This document shows positions 20,115 through 28,550 of a DNA stretch of 43,487 bases, in pieces. The number at the start of each line of letters is the position of its first letter. Position 1 is the stretch's first letter. The position numbers were made by a program, and so were the translations under genes. The stretch is from Methylorubrum podarium. Its GTDB lineage: Bacteria > Pseudomonadota > Alphaproteobacteria > Rhizobiales > Beijerinckiaceae. The stretch is taken from assembly GCF_022179745.1 (NCBI RefSeq), contig NZ_BPRD01000188.1:1-43487 (forward strand). Reading direction: 5' to 3'. Below the pieces are notes generated by a model that was given only the letters and a program-made list of their open reading frames with translations, made no database searches and was not told the DNA's origin.

Positions 20115-20861
20115 TTGCTTCTTCCCGGCGAGAGCCACTTCACCACCGCCGACGCCCGCGGCTTCTCCGACGTCGATACCTGGGTGTTCGACCTCGACAA
20201 CACGCTCTATCCGAGCGACGCGCGGGTCTGGCCGCAGGTGGACGAGCGGATCACGCTCTACGTGATGCGGCTCTACGGCCTCGACGCGATCTCGGCCCGT
20301 GCCCTGCAGAAGCATTTCTACCACCGCTACGGCACCACCCTGAAGGCGCTGATGGTGGAGGAAGGCGTCGATCCGCACGACTTCCTCGATTTCGCCCACG
20401 ACATCGACCACTCGACGATCAAGCTCGACGAATCCCTCGGCACCGCGATCGAGCATCTGCCGGGGCGCAAGCTGATCCTCACCAACGGGTCGCGCCGCCA
20501 CGCGGAGCAGGTGGCGGAGAAGCTCGGCATCCTCAACCATTTCGAGGACGTGTTCGACATCGCCGCCGCCGACTTCGTGCCGAAGCCCGACCGCAGCACC
20601 TACGAGCGCTTCCTCCTGCGCCACGGGGTCGATCCCCGGCGCTCGGCCCTGTTCGAGGACATCGCCCGCAACCTCGTCGTGCCGCACGACCTCGGCATGG
20701 CGACCGTGCTCGTCGTCCCGCCGACGCCGGACCCGTTCCGCGAGCGGTTCGAGCAGGAGGCGGTGAAGGAGCCGCATATCGACCACATCACCAACGACCT
20801 GGCCGCCTTCCTGAAGCGCTGCGTGCTGCCGGTCGTCCCGCCGGAGCCCGGCGCGTCGTGA
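20115..20861 (+). CDS. HAD-family pyrimidine 5'-nucleotidase
   Basis: A 248-residue HAD hydrolase with motif I DLDNTLYP (26-33), motif II LTNGS, the motif III Lys in VPKPDRSTY and motif IV LFEDIARNL. The DLDNTLYPS form and length match the SDT1-like pyrimidine 5'-nucleotidases that remove phosphate from UMP/CMP. There is no ATG before motif I, so I use the TTG at 20115. It has no clear ribosome binding site and lies just after the argB terminator, so a leaderless or weakly translated start is possible. Its stop overlaps the next gene by four bases (GTGA). Confidence 0.85.
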   Translation: MLLPGESHFTTADARGFSDVDTWVFDLDNTLYPSDARVWPQVDERITLYVMRLYGLDAISARALQKHFYHRYGTTLKALMVEEGVDPHDFLDFAHDIDHSTIKLDESLGTAIEHLPGRKLILTNGSRRHAEQVAEKLGILNHFEDVFDIAAADFVPKPDRSTYERFLLRHGVDPRRSALFEDIARNLVVPHDLGMATVLVVPPTPDPFRERFEQEAVKEPHIDHITNDLAAFLKRCVLPVVPPEPGAS

Positions 20862-21298
20862 GCGACGGCGGCGGGAGCAACTGGGCCGAGACGAGGTCGC
20901 CGAGCCTCGCCGAGATCGAGGCGCTGGCGGATGCCGCCTTCGTCGCGCTGCCGGAGGAATTCCGCGCGCTCTGCGCGGGCGTGCGCATCCACGTCGACGA
21001 CTTCCCCGACGAGGAGACCCTGACCGAGATGGGCTGCGAGTCGGAGTTCGACCTGCTCGGCCTGTTCCGCGGCGTCGGGCTGGCGCAATCGGGCGAGGTC
21101 GCCACGGGGCAGATGCCCAACGCCGTCTGGCTCTACCGCCGGCCGCTGCTCGATTACTGGGCCGAGCACGACGAGACGCTCGGCCACCTCGTCACCCACG
21201 TCCTCGTCCACGAGATCGGCCACCATTTCGGCCTTTCCGACGACGACATGGCCGCCATCGAGGCGGCGGCGGACGCGATCGAGCCGCCGGACGCTTGA
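20858..21298 (+). CDS. Zincin-like metallopeptidase family protein (DUF1025)
   Basis: A 146-residue protein with the zinc site HEIGHHFGLSDDD (118-130), whose HExxH plus trailing Asp is that of the MMP/zincin-like DUF1025 family. The N-terminal half (LPEEFRALCAGVRIHVDDFP) also matches. It starts at a GTG overlapping the nucleotidase stop and is therefore translationally coupled to it. The substrate is unknown for the family. It is convergent with the O-antigen-ligase-like gene, whose end is three bases away. Confidence 0.85.
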   Translation: MSDGGGSNWAETRSPSLAEIEALADAAFVALPEEFRALCAGVRIHVDDFPDEETLTEMGCESEFDLLGLFRGVGLAQSGEVATGQMPNAVWLYRRPLLDYWAEHDETLGHLVTHVLVHEIGHHFGLSDDDMAAIEAAADAIEPPDA

Positions 21299-21301
21299 GC
21301 G

Positions 21302-22534
21302 TCAGCCGCGCGCCGGTAGCCGCGGGATCAGCCCGACCTTGGGCCGGCGGGATCGGAACTGCCCGCGCTCGATCGCCACGAAGGTGAGGATCGCCATGGC
21401 GAGCGTGGTCAGCCACCAGATCGTGGTGAGGCCGACGCCGATGCAGCCGATGGCGAAGGCCGTCGCGAAGGCCGCCATGGCGCAGGGCGCGAGCACCGTC
21501 GCGTCGCGGCCGGCGCGGTGGATCGCGCCGTAGAGGGCGAACGCCGCGGCGAAGGCGCCGACGATGCCGAGCTCGTACCAGAACTCGAACAGCATCGTGG
21601 TCGGCGCATTGATCGGCAGGATACCGAAGATCTTTCCGCGCAGGGCCGTCTCGAGGCCGTGGCCGGTCACGAGCCGCACCGGCTCCAGGGTGACGACCTT
21701 CTGCCACGCCTTGAGCGCCAGCACGCCCGGCGCCACCGGGCCGAACAGGGCGACGCCGATGGGGCGCGCGAGGAACGGCAGCAGCGGCGCGACCACGAGC
21801 AGACCCGCGGCGCTGAGCGCCGTGACCCGTACGCCGAGCGACAGGCGCCAATGGGTCAGCGCGAAGGCGAGCGCCCCGGCGGCCAGGGCGAACAGAGCGG
21901 TCACGCCCGGCGCCAGCAGCAGCGCCCCCGCAACCAGCACCACCACGACGAGGGAGCCGATGTCGCGGCGGCGCGAGCGCAGCCACGCCACGGCGGGCCA
22001 GGCGAGCAGTGCCAGCAGCACCGCCCCGCGCTCCAGGGCGCTGTCGCCGTCCGGATTGTCCTTAAGCATCGCGTCGCCGACGAGGTTGATCAGGATCGCG
22101 ACGATGGCGGCCGCCCCGACGCCCAGCGGCAGCAGGTAGAGGTTGGCCGAGCGCATCCGGTCGGGCAGCGCGAGATAGGCGAGCAGGGTCATCACCACGG
22201 TGGCGACGAGGTTGGCCAGCCGCTCGCTCGCCGGCCCGGGAAACGGCGTCCAGACGAGCGACAGGCCCGACCAGAACACCACCAGCATGCCCGCCAGGAA
22301 CGAGGGTGCCGTCAGGAGCCGCTTCAGGGCCGGTTTGACGGCGCGCTGGTGCTGGTCGATGGCGCTCGCGGTGATCAGCAGGACGACGGCGATGGGCGCC
22401 AGCACCACGGTGGCGCGGCGCGAGACCTGCGCGGCCACCGGCAGCACCACGAACAGGCCGAAGAAGCCGATGCGGCGCAGCAGGGCCGCCGCGTCGAGGG
22501 CGGGATCGACCGTCGTGTTCGGGGGACGCGGCAT
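21302..22534 (-). CDS. O-antigen ligase-like polytopic membrane protein
   Basis: A 410-residue protein with about ten membrane helices and a short soluble loop containing LVTGHGLETALRGKIFG. That arrangement of helices plus a G(H)G(L) periplasmic loop before the last helices resembles the Wzy/WaaL O-antigen polymerase-ligase family. Such proteins join sugar polymers or transfer them to lipid A on the periplasmic side. No other polysaccharide genes are nearby, so the substrate is unknown and the assignment is moderate. The ATG at 22534 lacks a good ribosome binding site. The first 15 residues are polar. Confidence 0.6.
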   Translation of the reverse strand: MPRPPNTTVDPALDAAALLRRIGFFGLFVVLPVAAQVSRRATVVLAPIAVVLLITASAIDQHQRAVKPALKRLLTAPSFLAGMLVVFWSGLSLVWTPFPGPASERLANLVATVVMTLLAYLALPDRMRSANLYLLPLGVGAAAIVAILINLVGDAMLKDNPDGDSALERGAVLLALLAWPAVAWLRSRRRDIGSLVVVVLVAGALLLAPGVTALFALAAGALAFALTHWRLSLGVRVTALSAAGLLVVAPLLPFLARPIGVALFGPVAPGVLALKAWQKVVTLEPVRLVTGHGLETALRGKIFGILPINAPTTMLFEFWYELGIVGAFAAAFALYGAIHRAGRDATVLAPCAMAAFATAFAIGCIGVGLTTIWWLTTLAMAILTFVAIERGQFRSRRPKVGLIPRLPARG

Positions 22535-22720
22535 GATCGAGGAGAGACCGGATCCGGCGCCCCTGCGGGGTGCGGGCGCGTGCCTACACCTAGTGCAGGC
22601 CGGGGGGCCGGGCTGTAGAAGCGCTGCAACACCCCGAGCATCATCCCGAAACGTGGTTTGCGGCTTTCGGAAAAAGACGATCCGACACGAAGAGCCTGGA
22701 GCGTCGGCGCCGGATCTGGA

Positions 22721-23251
22721 TCAGACCGGCGTGGTCTCGGGCCGCGTCCGCCGACGGCGGCGGGCGAGGTGGCGGCCGACATCGCTGGTGACACGCCAGC
22801 CGCCCCAGGCCGCGAGGAAGCCGAGCAGGCCGGCGACGAGGCCGTCCGCCGTGGTCGGGACCGCCGGCTGGTAGTCGCGGTAGGCGGCGCGGGCGATGTC
22901 CATGTCGGGGTCGCGGGCGATCACCGTGAGGCGCCCGAGCGGGCTCGCCGCCGTATCGAGGGCGAGCTTCTGCGCCTCCAGCCGCTTCAGCCGCTCGACG
23001 TCGGTTCGGGCCGACTCGCCGCGCCGGGCGATGAAGGCGTCCGGATTGGTCCGCAGGAGCGCCAGCGCCTCGTCGCGGCTGCGGCCGGTGGCCTTCGCGT
23101 CGGCGTCGAGGGAGGCGATGGAGCGGCGCAGCTCGTCAAGCGCCCCGCCGAGGCGCTGGGTGTATTGCTGGGCGAATTCCGGCGCCTGCGCGGCGATGAC
23201 CGCCGCGAGCAGTCCGAAGGCGAGGCCGAGCGTGCGGACGACACGGAACAC
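22721..23251 (-). CDS. DUF2937 family membrane protein
   Basis: A 176-residue protein with a membrane helix at each end (about 5-22 and 135-152), a central helical Arg/Ala/Asp-rich region and an Arg-rich cytoplasmic tail (RRRRRTRPE). This matches DUF2937, a family of unknown function in alphaproteobacteria. It starts at a GTG preceded by AAGGAGG at seven-base spacing, one of the clearest ribosome binding sites in the window. No operon partner overlaps. Confidence 0.75.
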   Translation of the reverse strand: MFRVVRTLGLAFGLLAAVIAAQAPEFAQQYTQRLGGALDELRRSIASLDADAKATGRSRDEALALLRTNPDAFIARRGESARTDVERLKRLEAQKLALDTAASPLGRLTVIARDPDMDIARAAYRDYQPAVPTTADGLVAGLLGFLAAWGGWRVTSDVGRHLARRRRRTRPETTPV

Positions 23252-23318
23252 GTGAGAACCTCCTTCGGGCGCCTGCGGAGTTTGTAGGGCGGTCCGCGTC
23301 TCCGGGGAGGGCCGGCGG

Positions 23319-23579
23319 TCACGCTTGAGCGAGGGCGGCCGCCACGTCCGCCGCGCTCAGCGCGTCGAGCGCGCCGGCGATCTTCACGGCCCGCGTCCTC
23401 TCGCCGGGCGGGAAGATCAGGACCACTGTCTCGGTGCCGGGACAGGCCGGGTCGGCGCAGACGATCTCGCTCACCGTCATCGCCGTGTCCAGGCCGTAGC
23501 CGCCCGCCTCGCGCAGCCACGCCTCCACCCGCCGCCGGGCGGCGGCGTCGGGCTTCGGCGCGCGTCCGAACAGGGCCAC
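23319..23579 (-). CDS. Small Cys-containing protein downstream of the WD40 gene
   Basis: An 86-residue protein with a helical N-terminus (DAAARRRVEAWLREAGG), a central VSEIVCADPACPGTETVVLI with two cysteines five apart, and a C-terminal helix. The C-x4-C-P-x-x-T pattern could bind a metal or be redox-active. It starts at a GTG 11 bases after the end of the WD40 gene, so the two are probably co-transcribed. I recognise the motif as recurring in alphaproteobacterial hypothetical proteins, but cannot name a function. Confidence 0.6.
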   Translation of the reverse strand: MALFGRAPKPDAAARRRVEAWLREAGGYGLDTAMTVSEIVCADPACPGTETVVLIFPPGERTRAVKIAGALDALSAADVAAALAQA

Positions 23580-23589
23580 GGGGCGGGCG

Positions 23590-24597
23590 TCAGGCCGGGA
23601 GGGTGAGGAGGCCGGCCCGCCCGTCGGCGCAGCCGAAGGCGAGGCGGCCGCCGGTGGCGTCCCAGGCGAGCGCCGAGATCGCGCTGCCCTTCACCGCCGG
23701 GCGCACCAGGAGCTCCGAGGCGTCGGTGAAGCGCACCAGCAGCACGCAGCCGTCCTCGTAGCCAATCGCCAGGACCGGCGCCTTCGGGTGGAACGCCACG
23801 CGCGAGACCCGCGCCGGCCGCACGCCGCATTCCCGCGGCGCCTTGCCGGTGGGGCCCTCCTTCGAGTCGAACGGCCAGACGATGGCGGCCTCGGCGCCGC
23901 TGGTGGCGAGCCACTTGCCGTCCGCCGACCACGAGAGCGAGCGCACCTTGGCCGGGTAGCCCGACATCCGCATATGGCCGCGGTCGGGCTGGAGGCGCCA
24001 GCCGTGGAGCGCGTTCTCCTGCATGGTCGAGACGACGAAGCGGCCGTCGGGCGACCACGTCACGTCGAGATGCGAGCCCTTCCACTCGATGAATTCCGGC
24101 GGGGTCTCAAGGTTCGGATACCAGAGGCTGACCCCGTTGTAGTGGGCCACCGCCAGCCGGTAGCCCTTCGGCGCGAAGGCGAGGCCCCGGCCGGTGGAGG
24201 GCGCCGTGAAGGTCTTTTCGCGCCCCTTGGCGTCGCGGGCGACGATCGCGCGCCCGGAGGCAAAGGCGACCGATCCGTCACTGTGCAGCGCGAATGCGTC
24301 GATCCAGCCGCCGCCCTTGGCCCGCGCCAGTTCGCTCGTCTGGCCGTTCGCCTCCGTCGCGACCACGCGGCCGTCGTCGCCCCCGCTCACCAGCCGGACG
24401 CCGTCGCCGGCCGCCACGAGGATGCCGCTGTCCGGGTGGGCGGGAACGGTCTCGGTCGCGCCGTCGCGGACCAGCAGCACGCCGCCATCGGCGAGCGCCA
24501 GGGCCAGGGTCCCCTTGAGCCAGTGGGCGGCGGTGACGTGGGCGCCGGCGGCGATGTCCGCGACGTGATCGGTGAGGGAGGGAGCGGAGACGCTCAT
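23590..24597 (-). CDS. WD40 repeat beta-propeller protein
   Basis: A 335-residue protein made of repeated beta-propeller blades, for example VTWSPDGRFVVSTM, LSWSADGKWLATSGAEAAI, VAFHPKAPVLAIGYEDG and LAWDATGGRLAFGCADG. About seven blades are expected, forming a closed cytoplasmic propeller with no signal peptide. Such proteins are protein-interaction scaffolds, and this one has no enzyme domain. It is followed by the 86-residue Cys protein and preceded, 17 bases away, by the DUF1275 gene, all on the minus strand. In other Hyphomicrobiales similar WD40 proteins occur beside metal-chaperone genes; that link is not seen here. Confidence 0.8.
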   Translation of the reverse strand: MSVSAPSLTDHVADIAAGAHVTAAHWLKGTLALALADGGVLLVRDGATETVPAHPDSGILVAAGDGVRLVSGGDDGRVVATEANGQTSELARAKGGGWIDAFALHSDGSVAFASGRAIVARDAKGREKTFTAPSTGRGLAFAPKGYRLAVAHYNGVSLWYPNLETPPEFIEWKGSHLDVTWSPDGRFVVSTMQENALHGWRLQPDRGHMRMSGYPAKVRSLSWSADGKWLATSGAEAAIVWPFDSKEGPTGKAPRECGVRPARVSRVAFHPKAPVLAIGYEDGCVLLVRFTDASELLVRPAVKGSAISALAWDATGGRLAFGCADGRAGLLTLPA

Positions 24598-24613
24598 GCC
24601 GGAGGGGCCTTCT

Positions 24614-25288
24614 TCAGATCTTGGTCAGTGCCACCGGCGGCTGCCGGGTGACGAGGGCGAACAGGCTCGCGGCCAGGCATAGACCGGCCGCGATGCAAGC
24701 GGGAATCGCGAGCGCCGCGATCCCGAGATGCGTATGGGCGACGGTGCCCGCAACCGCTCCGACGAGGAGCGAGAGCCAGACCGAGCCGTCGCCGACCCAT
24801 CCCAGCCGCGGCCCCCTGCCGGCAAGCGCCAGCGCCGCCTTCTGCCCGAACGCGAACAGCGCGCCCGTGACGAAGGTGGTGCCGGCGCGGAAGCCCTGGA
24901 CATGGGCGAGCACCGCGTTCTGCCCGCCCATGGCGAGCGCCAGGAACAGCGAGGCCACGCCGACATGGGCATGCTCGGCCGCCAGGGCGAAAGCCGCGCT
25001 GAGCGCCGCGGCCTCCAGGCCGAGCACCGTCGGCGTGACCCAGCGCGTCGGGCAGAGGGCGGCGATGGCCCCGCCCGAGACCGCGCCGACGAGGAAGGCG
25101 GCGATCAGCAGTGCGGGCAGCACGGCGGCGAGGGGCTCGCTGTGGCCGAGCGCGACGGCGAGCTGGGTCGTGTTCCCGCTCATGAGCGAGGTGTAGAGGC
25201 CGCCGAGCCGGATGAAGCCGAGCGCGTCCACGAAGCCGGCGAGCGCAGTGAGCGCGACGCCGAAGCCGATCTGCCAGGGTCGGGTCAC
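24614..25288 (-). CDS. DUF1275 (YoaK) family membrane protein
   Basis: A 224-residue protein with six predicted membrane helices. The conserved N-terminal GFVDALGFIRLGGLYTSLMS followed by GNTTQLAVALG, and the AMGGQNAVLAHVQGF motif, define the DUF1275 (YoaK) family. Function is unknown; a small-solute transport role is often suggested. It starts at a GTG at 25288 with no strong ribosome binding site. The WD40 gene begins 16 bases after its stop. Confidence 0.82.
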   Translation of the reverse strand: MTRPWQIGFGVALTALAGFVDALGFIRLGGLYTSLMSGNTTQLAVALGHSEPLAAVLPALLIAAFLVGAVSGGAIAALCPTRWVTPTVLGLEAAALSAAFALAAEHAHVGVASLFLALAMGGQNAVLAHVQGFRAGTTFVTGALFAFGQKAALALAGRGPRLGWVGDGSVWLSLLVGAVAGTVAHTHLGIAALAIPACIAAGLCLAASLFALVTRQPPVALTKI

Positions 25289-25424
25289 GGGGTAGGCACG
25301 GTCGTTGAGGCGCTCTTCGAGGGGCGGATCGCCGACGGGGCAAAAGCCGGCTCAATTCGACAAGGAGTGAGGGACGCCACCGCGGCCGGCGCGGCCGGGA
25401 GCCGTTCCGGCACCATGCCGTCAA

Positions 25425-25447
25425 GGTTAACCAATCGGTTACCAAAT
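25425..25447. repeat. AT-rich direct repeat upstream of the response regulator
   Basis: GGTTAACCAA (25425-25434) and GGTTACCAAA (25437-25446) form an imperfect direct repeat. It lies in the 267-base gap between the divergent DUF1275 and response-regulator genes. It contains one TTAACC half-site resembling the CtrA core but no full box, and it could be an operator for either gene. Otherwise the gap shows nothing recognisable. Confidence 0.4.
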
Positions 25448-25555
25448 GCGCGCAAATCGAAGCAATCACGGTGAACGCGGCCCTTCACGGCCCCGTTGGT
25501 CCGGCGATCCGCAAGCTCGACCGTTGTTCGAGCACGGGTGAGTTGGAGTTCTGCC

Positions 25556-25975
25556 ATGATCCCCTTCGCTTGCGCCCCCGCCGTCCTGCCCCCGTTCTCC
25601 CTGGCGCCGCGCGCCGACACGATCCTCGTGGTGGAGGACGAGTCCTTCGTCTGCGAGCTGGCGACCGAGGCGCTGCTCGACGAAGGCTACCGGGTGCTGA
25701 CCGCCGCCGACGCGGACGAGGCGGAGGCGATCCTGTCGAGCGAGCAGGTGGACCTGCTCTTCACCGATATCGATCTGGCCCGCAACACGAACGGCATCGC
25801 GCTGGCCCGCAGCGCCCGGCGCAGCCTGCCGCGCTTGCCGGTGGTCTACACCTCCGGCGGCCGCGACGGCCTCTCCGCCGCCGAGGCGGTGAACGAGTCG
25901 GTGTTCATGCCCAAGCCCTACCGCGCCGCGCAGCTCGTGGCCGTGACCAACGACCTGCTGCGCCACCGCGGCTGA
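25556..25975 (+). CDS. Single-domain response regulator (receiver only)
   Basis: A 139-residue CheY-like receiver. The acidic pocket VVEDES (E27, D28), the phospho-acceptor D71 in LLFTDIDL, the switch Thr in VVYTSGG and the Lys in MPKPYR are all present. A 20-residue hydrophobic/proline leader precedes the domain; I chose the ATG at 25556 with GGAG upstream over the open frame from 25496. There is no DNA-binding or enzymatic output domain, so it probably acts in a phosphorelay or by protein contact. No histidine kinase is adjacent. Confidence 0.88.
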   Translation: MIPFACAPAVLPPFSLAPRADTILVVEDESFVCELATEALLDEGYRVLTAADADEAEAILSSEQVDLLFTDIDLARNTNGIALARSARRSLPRLPVVYTSGGRDGLSAAEAVNESVFMPKPYRAAQLVAVTNDLLRHRG

Positions 25976-26012
25976 GTTTCAAAAAAACCCGCAACCCACA
26001 CGAGACGTGACC

Positions 26013-26357
26013 ATGCGTCGCCTGATCGCCTGCGCCTTCCTGATGCTCGCCGCGATGCCGGCAGCCCGAGCCGAATGCGATGTCGAGGATACCGGGCTGG
26101 AACCGGCCATCGCGGCGAAGAAGGAGCTTCAGGAAGCGAAGAACGCGCAAATCGTGCGCGATCTGCGGACGCTCCGCGACGCGGCGATCGTGCTCGAGTC
26201 CTACGGCTTCCCGGACGAGTGCAAGCGCCTCGTCACCATCGTGAAGGGGCTCGCCGCCAAGCCCGACGACACGATCAAGCGCAGCAGCGACACCGATGAG
26301 GAGAAGGCCGAGGAGATCCAGGAATCCCGCGAGCCGAAGGCGCCGCGCGGACGATAG
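26013..26357 (+). CDS. Small secreted protein of unknown function
   Basis: A 114-residue protein with a signal peptide (about 1-19, RRLIACAFLMLAAMPAARA) and a mature part that is mainly charged helix. Cysteines at CDVEDTG and PDECKRL may pair, and the C-terminus is Glu/Lys/Arg-rich (EEKAEEIQESREPKAPRGR). It starts 38 bases after the response regulator and may be in its transcript. A GTG at 26007 is an alternative start; the ATG at 26013 gives a better signal peptide. No domain is recognised. Confidence 0.72.
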   Translation: MRRLIACAFLMLAAMPAARAECDVEDTGLEPAIAAKKELQEAKNAQIVRDLRTLRDAAIVLESYGFPDECKRLVTIVKGLAAKPDDTIKRSSDTDEEKAEEIQESREPKAPRGR

Positions 26358-26360
26358 GAC

Positions 26361-27041
26361 TCAGCCGAGGGCAGGCAGGCCGTCCGGGAATTCCCCACCC
26401 CGCGTCAGGCAAACGACCGGGACGGCGACGTAGCGGGCGATCTGCCCAGCAACGGTTTCGGCGGGGGTCGGCGCCCCCTCGCTCTCGCTGACCACGATCC
26501 CGACGAGCGGGATGCCGTGCGCCCGCAGCGTCTCGACGGCGGTCAGCGCGTGGCTGATCGCGCCGAGATAGCTGCCGGAGACGAGCAGGGCCGGAATGCC
26601 TTGGGATTTCAGCCAGTCGAGGCCGGTGGCGGCCTCGGTGATCGGGCTCATCAGCCCGCCGACGCCCTCGATCACCACCGTCTCGCCGCCCTCGGCCTCG
26701 GCGAGCCGCGCACCGCACCATCCGACCAGTTCGGAAAGGGCGAGGCTGCGTCCCTCGCGGGCGGCGGCGAGGTCCGGCGCCAGCGGCGCGGCGAAGCGCC
26801 AGGGCGAGCAGGCCGCGACCGTCTCGGGCGTCACAGGGAGCCCCTGCACGGCGAGCAGCCGGCCGGTGTCGCTCTCGGCGAAATCGGGATGGTCGAGCGG
26901 GGGTACGCCGCTGGCGAGCGGTTTCAGGGCGCGCACCCGCCGGCCCTGCCCGCGCAGGCGGCGGACGAGGGCGGCGGTGGTGTAGGTCTTGCCGATCTCG
27001 GTGCCGGCGCCGACGACGAACAGGGCGGGCGGAGGGGTCAT
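26361..27041 (-). CDS. bioD: Dethiobiotin synthetase
   Basis: A 226-residue P-loop enzyme that closes the ureido ring of dethiobiotin from diaminopelargonic acid, CO2 and ATP. GAGTEIGKTYTTAAL (residues 11-25) is the modified Walker A of BioD, ALKPLASG is the substrate loop and VIEGVGGLMSPI near 120 is the second signature. The other bio genes are not in the window, so it stands apart from a biotin operon here. The ATG at 27041 has only a weak ribosome binding site. Confidence 0.93.
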   Translation of the reverse strand: MTPPPALFVVGAGTEIGKTYTTAALVRRLRGQGRRVRALKPLASGVPPLDHPDFAESDTGRLLAVQGLPVTPETVAACSPWRFAAPLAPDLAAAREGRSLALSELVGWCGARLAEAEGGETVVIEGVGGLMSPITEAATGLDWLKSQGIPALLVSGSYLGAISHALTAVETLRAHGIPLVGIVVSESEGAPTPAETVAGQIARYVAVPVVCLTRGGEFPDGLPALG

Positions 27042-27085
27042 GTCGGGTGCGGCGCCCGCCGTTCCTCAGCGAACCGTCGAAAACC

Positions 27086-27859
27086 TCACTTCTCGACGAA
27101 GGCCTTCTCGATGACGTAGTGGGCCGCCTCGCCGTGGTTGCCCTCCTCGTAGCCGAGGCCGGTCAGCATCTCGCGGGTGTCCTTGATCATCTCCGGCGAG
27201 CCGCAGAGCATGAAGCGGTCGTTCTCGATCGACATGGGCGGCAGGCCGATATCCTCGAACAGCTTGCCCGAGGTCATCAGATCGGTGATCCGGCCGCGGT
27301 TGCGGAACGGCTCGCGGGTGACGGTCGGGTAGTAGATCAGCTGGTTGGCGATCATCTCGCCGAGGAACTCGTGGCGAGGCAGGGTCTCGGTGATGGTCTC
27401 GCCGTAGGCCAGCTCTTGCACCTGACGGCAGCCATGGACCAGCACGACCTTCTCGAAGCGGTCGTAGGTCTCCGGGTCCTTGATGATCGACAGGAAGGGG
27501 GCGAGCCCCGTGCCGGTGCCGAGCAGGTAGAGGTTCTTTCCGGGCAGGAGGTTGTCGAGCACGAGCGTGCCGGTCGGCTTCTTGCCGACCATGATCGGGT
27601 CGCCGACCTTGAGGTGCTGGAGCTTCGAGGTGAGCGGACCGTTCGGCACCTTGATGGAGAAGAACTCCAGCTCCTCCTCGTAATTGGCCGAGACGACCGA
27701 GTAGGCGCGCAGCAGCGGCCGGCCCTCGACCTCGATGCCGATCATCGTGAACTCGCCGTTGCGGAAGCGGAACGAGGGATCGCGCGTCGTGCGGAAGGAG
27801 AAGAGCGTGTCGGTCCAGTGATGGACGGAGAGGACGCGCTCCTCGTTGTACTTGCTCAT
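27086..27859 (-). CDS. fpr: Ferredoxin-NADP(+) reductase, bacterial Fpr type
   Basis: A 257-residue flavoprotein of the bacterial subclass. RAYSVVS (about 51-57) binds FAD, the GTGTGLAPFLSI loop near 113 binds NADP, and the C-terminal EKAFVEK ends in an aliphatic-Glu-Lys extension typical of Azotobacter/Rhodobacter-type Fpr. It moves electrons between NADPH and ferredoxin or flavodoxin and often supports oxidative-stress responses. The ATG at 27859 is clear. It ends 45 bases before bioD, so co-transcription is possible: dethiobiotin-to-biotin conversion needs reducing partners, but that functional link is inference. Confidence 0.93.
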   Translation of the reverse strand: MSKYNEERVLSVHHWTDTLFSFRTTRDPSFRFRNGEFTMIGIEVEGRPLLRAYSVVSANYEEELEFFSIKVPNGPLTSKLQHLKVGDPIMVGKKPTGTLVLDNLLPGKNLYLLGTGTGLAPFLSIIKDPETYDRFEKVVLVHGCRQVQELAYGETITETLPRHEFLGEMIANQLIYYPTVTREPFRNRGRITDLMTSGKLFEDIGLPPMSIENDRFMLCGSPEMIKDTREMLTGLGYEEGNHGEAAHYVIEKAFVEK

Positions 27860-28040
27860 CGGCCGCAGGTTTCCCGATTCTCGAAGCGTCGAAAGCGGGC
27901 TCTTCTCGCAGTTGCAGCATCCGCGTCAAGACGCAGCGCTGCCACAGCGCACCGAATGTGGGTTTGTCTGGAACTGTTCTTGAATCCGGCGCATGGCTGC
28001 CCCGGCAAGGGTGCATCGCCGGATCGGCATGGATCGGCCG

Positions 28041-28472
28041 TCAGCGGGCTTTTTCGACCCGCACCTCGCTCATCACGAGCGGTGTGTGGTGATGGCCCGT
28101 AAGCGCCGCGAAGACATTGCCGGAGACGCGCACCGCGCGACCGGGGGTGACTCCCAGTTCCTTGCGCGTGGCGGCGAGCTGCACCGCCCGGACACCTGAC
28201 ACCGCCTCGTCGAGCACGGACGTGTCGGCCTTGTTCGCCTCCATGCAGATCGGCTTGGGCAGAAGCAACACCAGGACGGTATCGGGTGCATCGCCCTGGG
28301 CCACGCTCTCGTAGTTCGGGATCCCCGGATAGGTCTTGACCACCAGCTTGCCCGAAAGGGTCAGACGTTCGGTGTAGCGGAAACAGGGGGCTGCCGCCGC
28401 AGGGCCCGCCGCCACGCAAAGCGAGACGGCACTCGCCAGTGCGAGAAGGACCTTGGTCGTCGCGCCCCGCAT
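28041..28472 (-). CDS. DUF4431-type secreted protein
   Basis: About 143 residues with a signal peptide (1-28, ending AAGPAAAAP) and one DUF4431-like domain (CFRYTERLTLSGKLVVKTYPG; PICMEANKADTS; VRVSGNVFAALTGHHHTPLV). The fold is a small beta barrel resembling OB-fold SH3-like domains of periplasmic proteins. A Cys pair (PCFRY and PICME) probably forms a disulfide, and the HHH near the end might bind metal. I prefer the ATG at 28472 (GAGGA upstream) over the GTG at 28487. Function is unknown. Confidence 0.75.
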   Translation of the reverse strand: MRGATTKVLLALASAVSLCVAAGPAAAAPCFRYTERLTLSGKLVVKTYPGIPNYESVAQGDAPDTVLVLLLPKPICMEANKADTSVLDEAVSGVRAVQLAATRKELGVTPGRAVRVSGNVFAALTGHHHTPLVMSEVRVEKAR

Positions 28473-28550
28473 CGCCTTCTTCCTCACGTCGAACCGACCC
28501 GAAACACAACCGTAGCATGATTCGCGATCGGCTCGCGGGGCGGACCGGCC

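Noticed and set aside
25427-25443. Full CtrA box before the response regulator
   Set aside because: The second half reads TTAC and is eight, not seven, bases from the first TTAA, so only a half-site can be claimed.
25285-25620. 111-codon minus-strand frame in the gap before the response regulator
   Set aside because: It overlaps the response-regulator start, lacks a ribosome binding site and domain, and has mixed non-protein-like composition.
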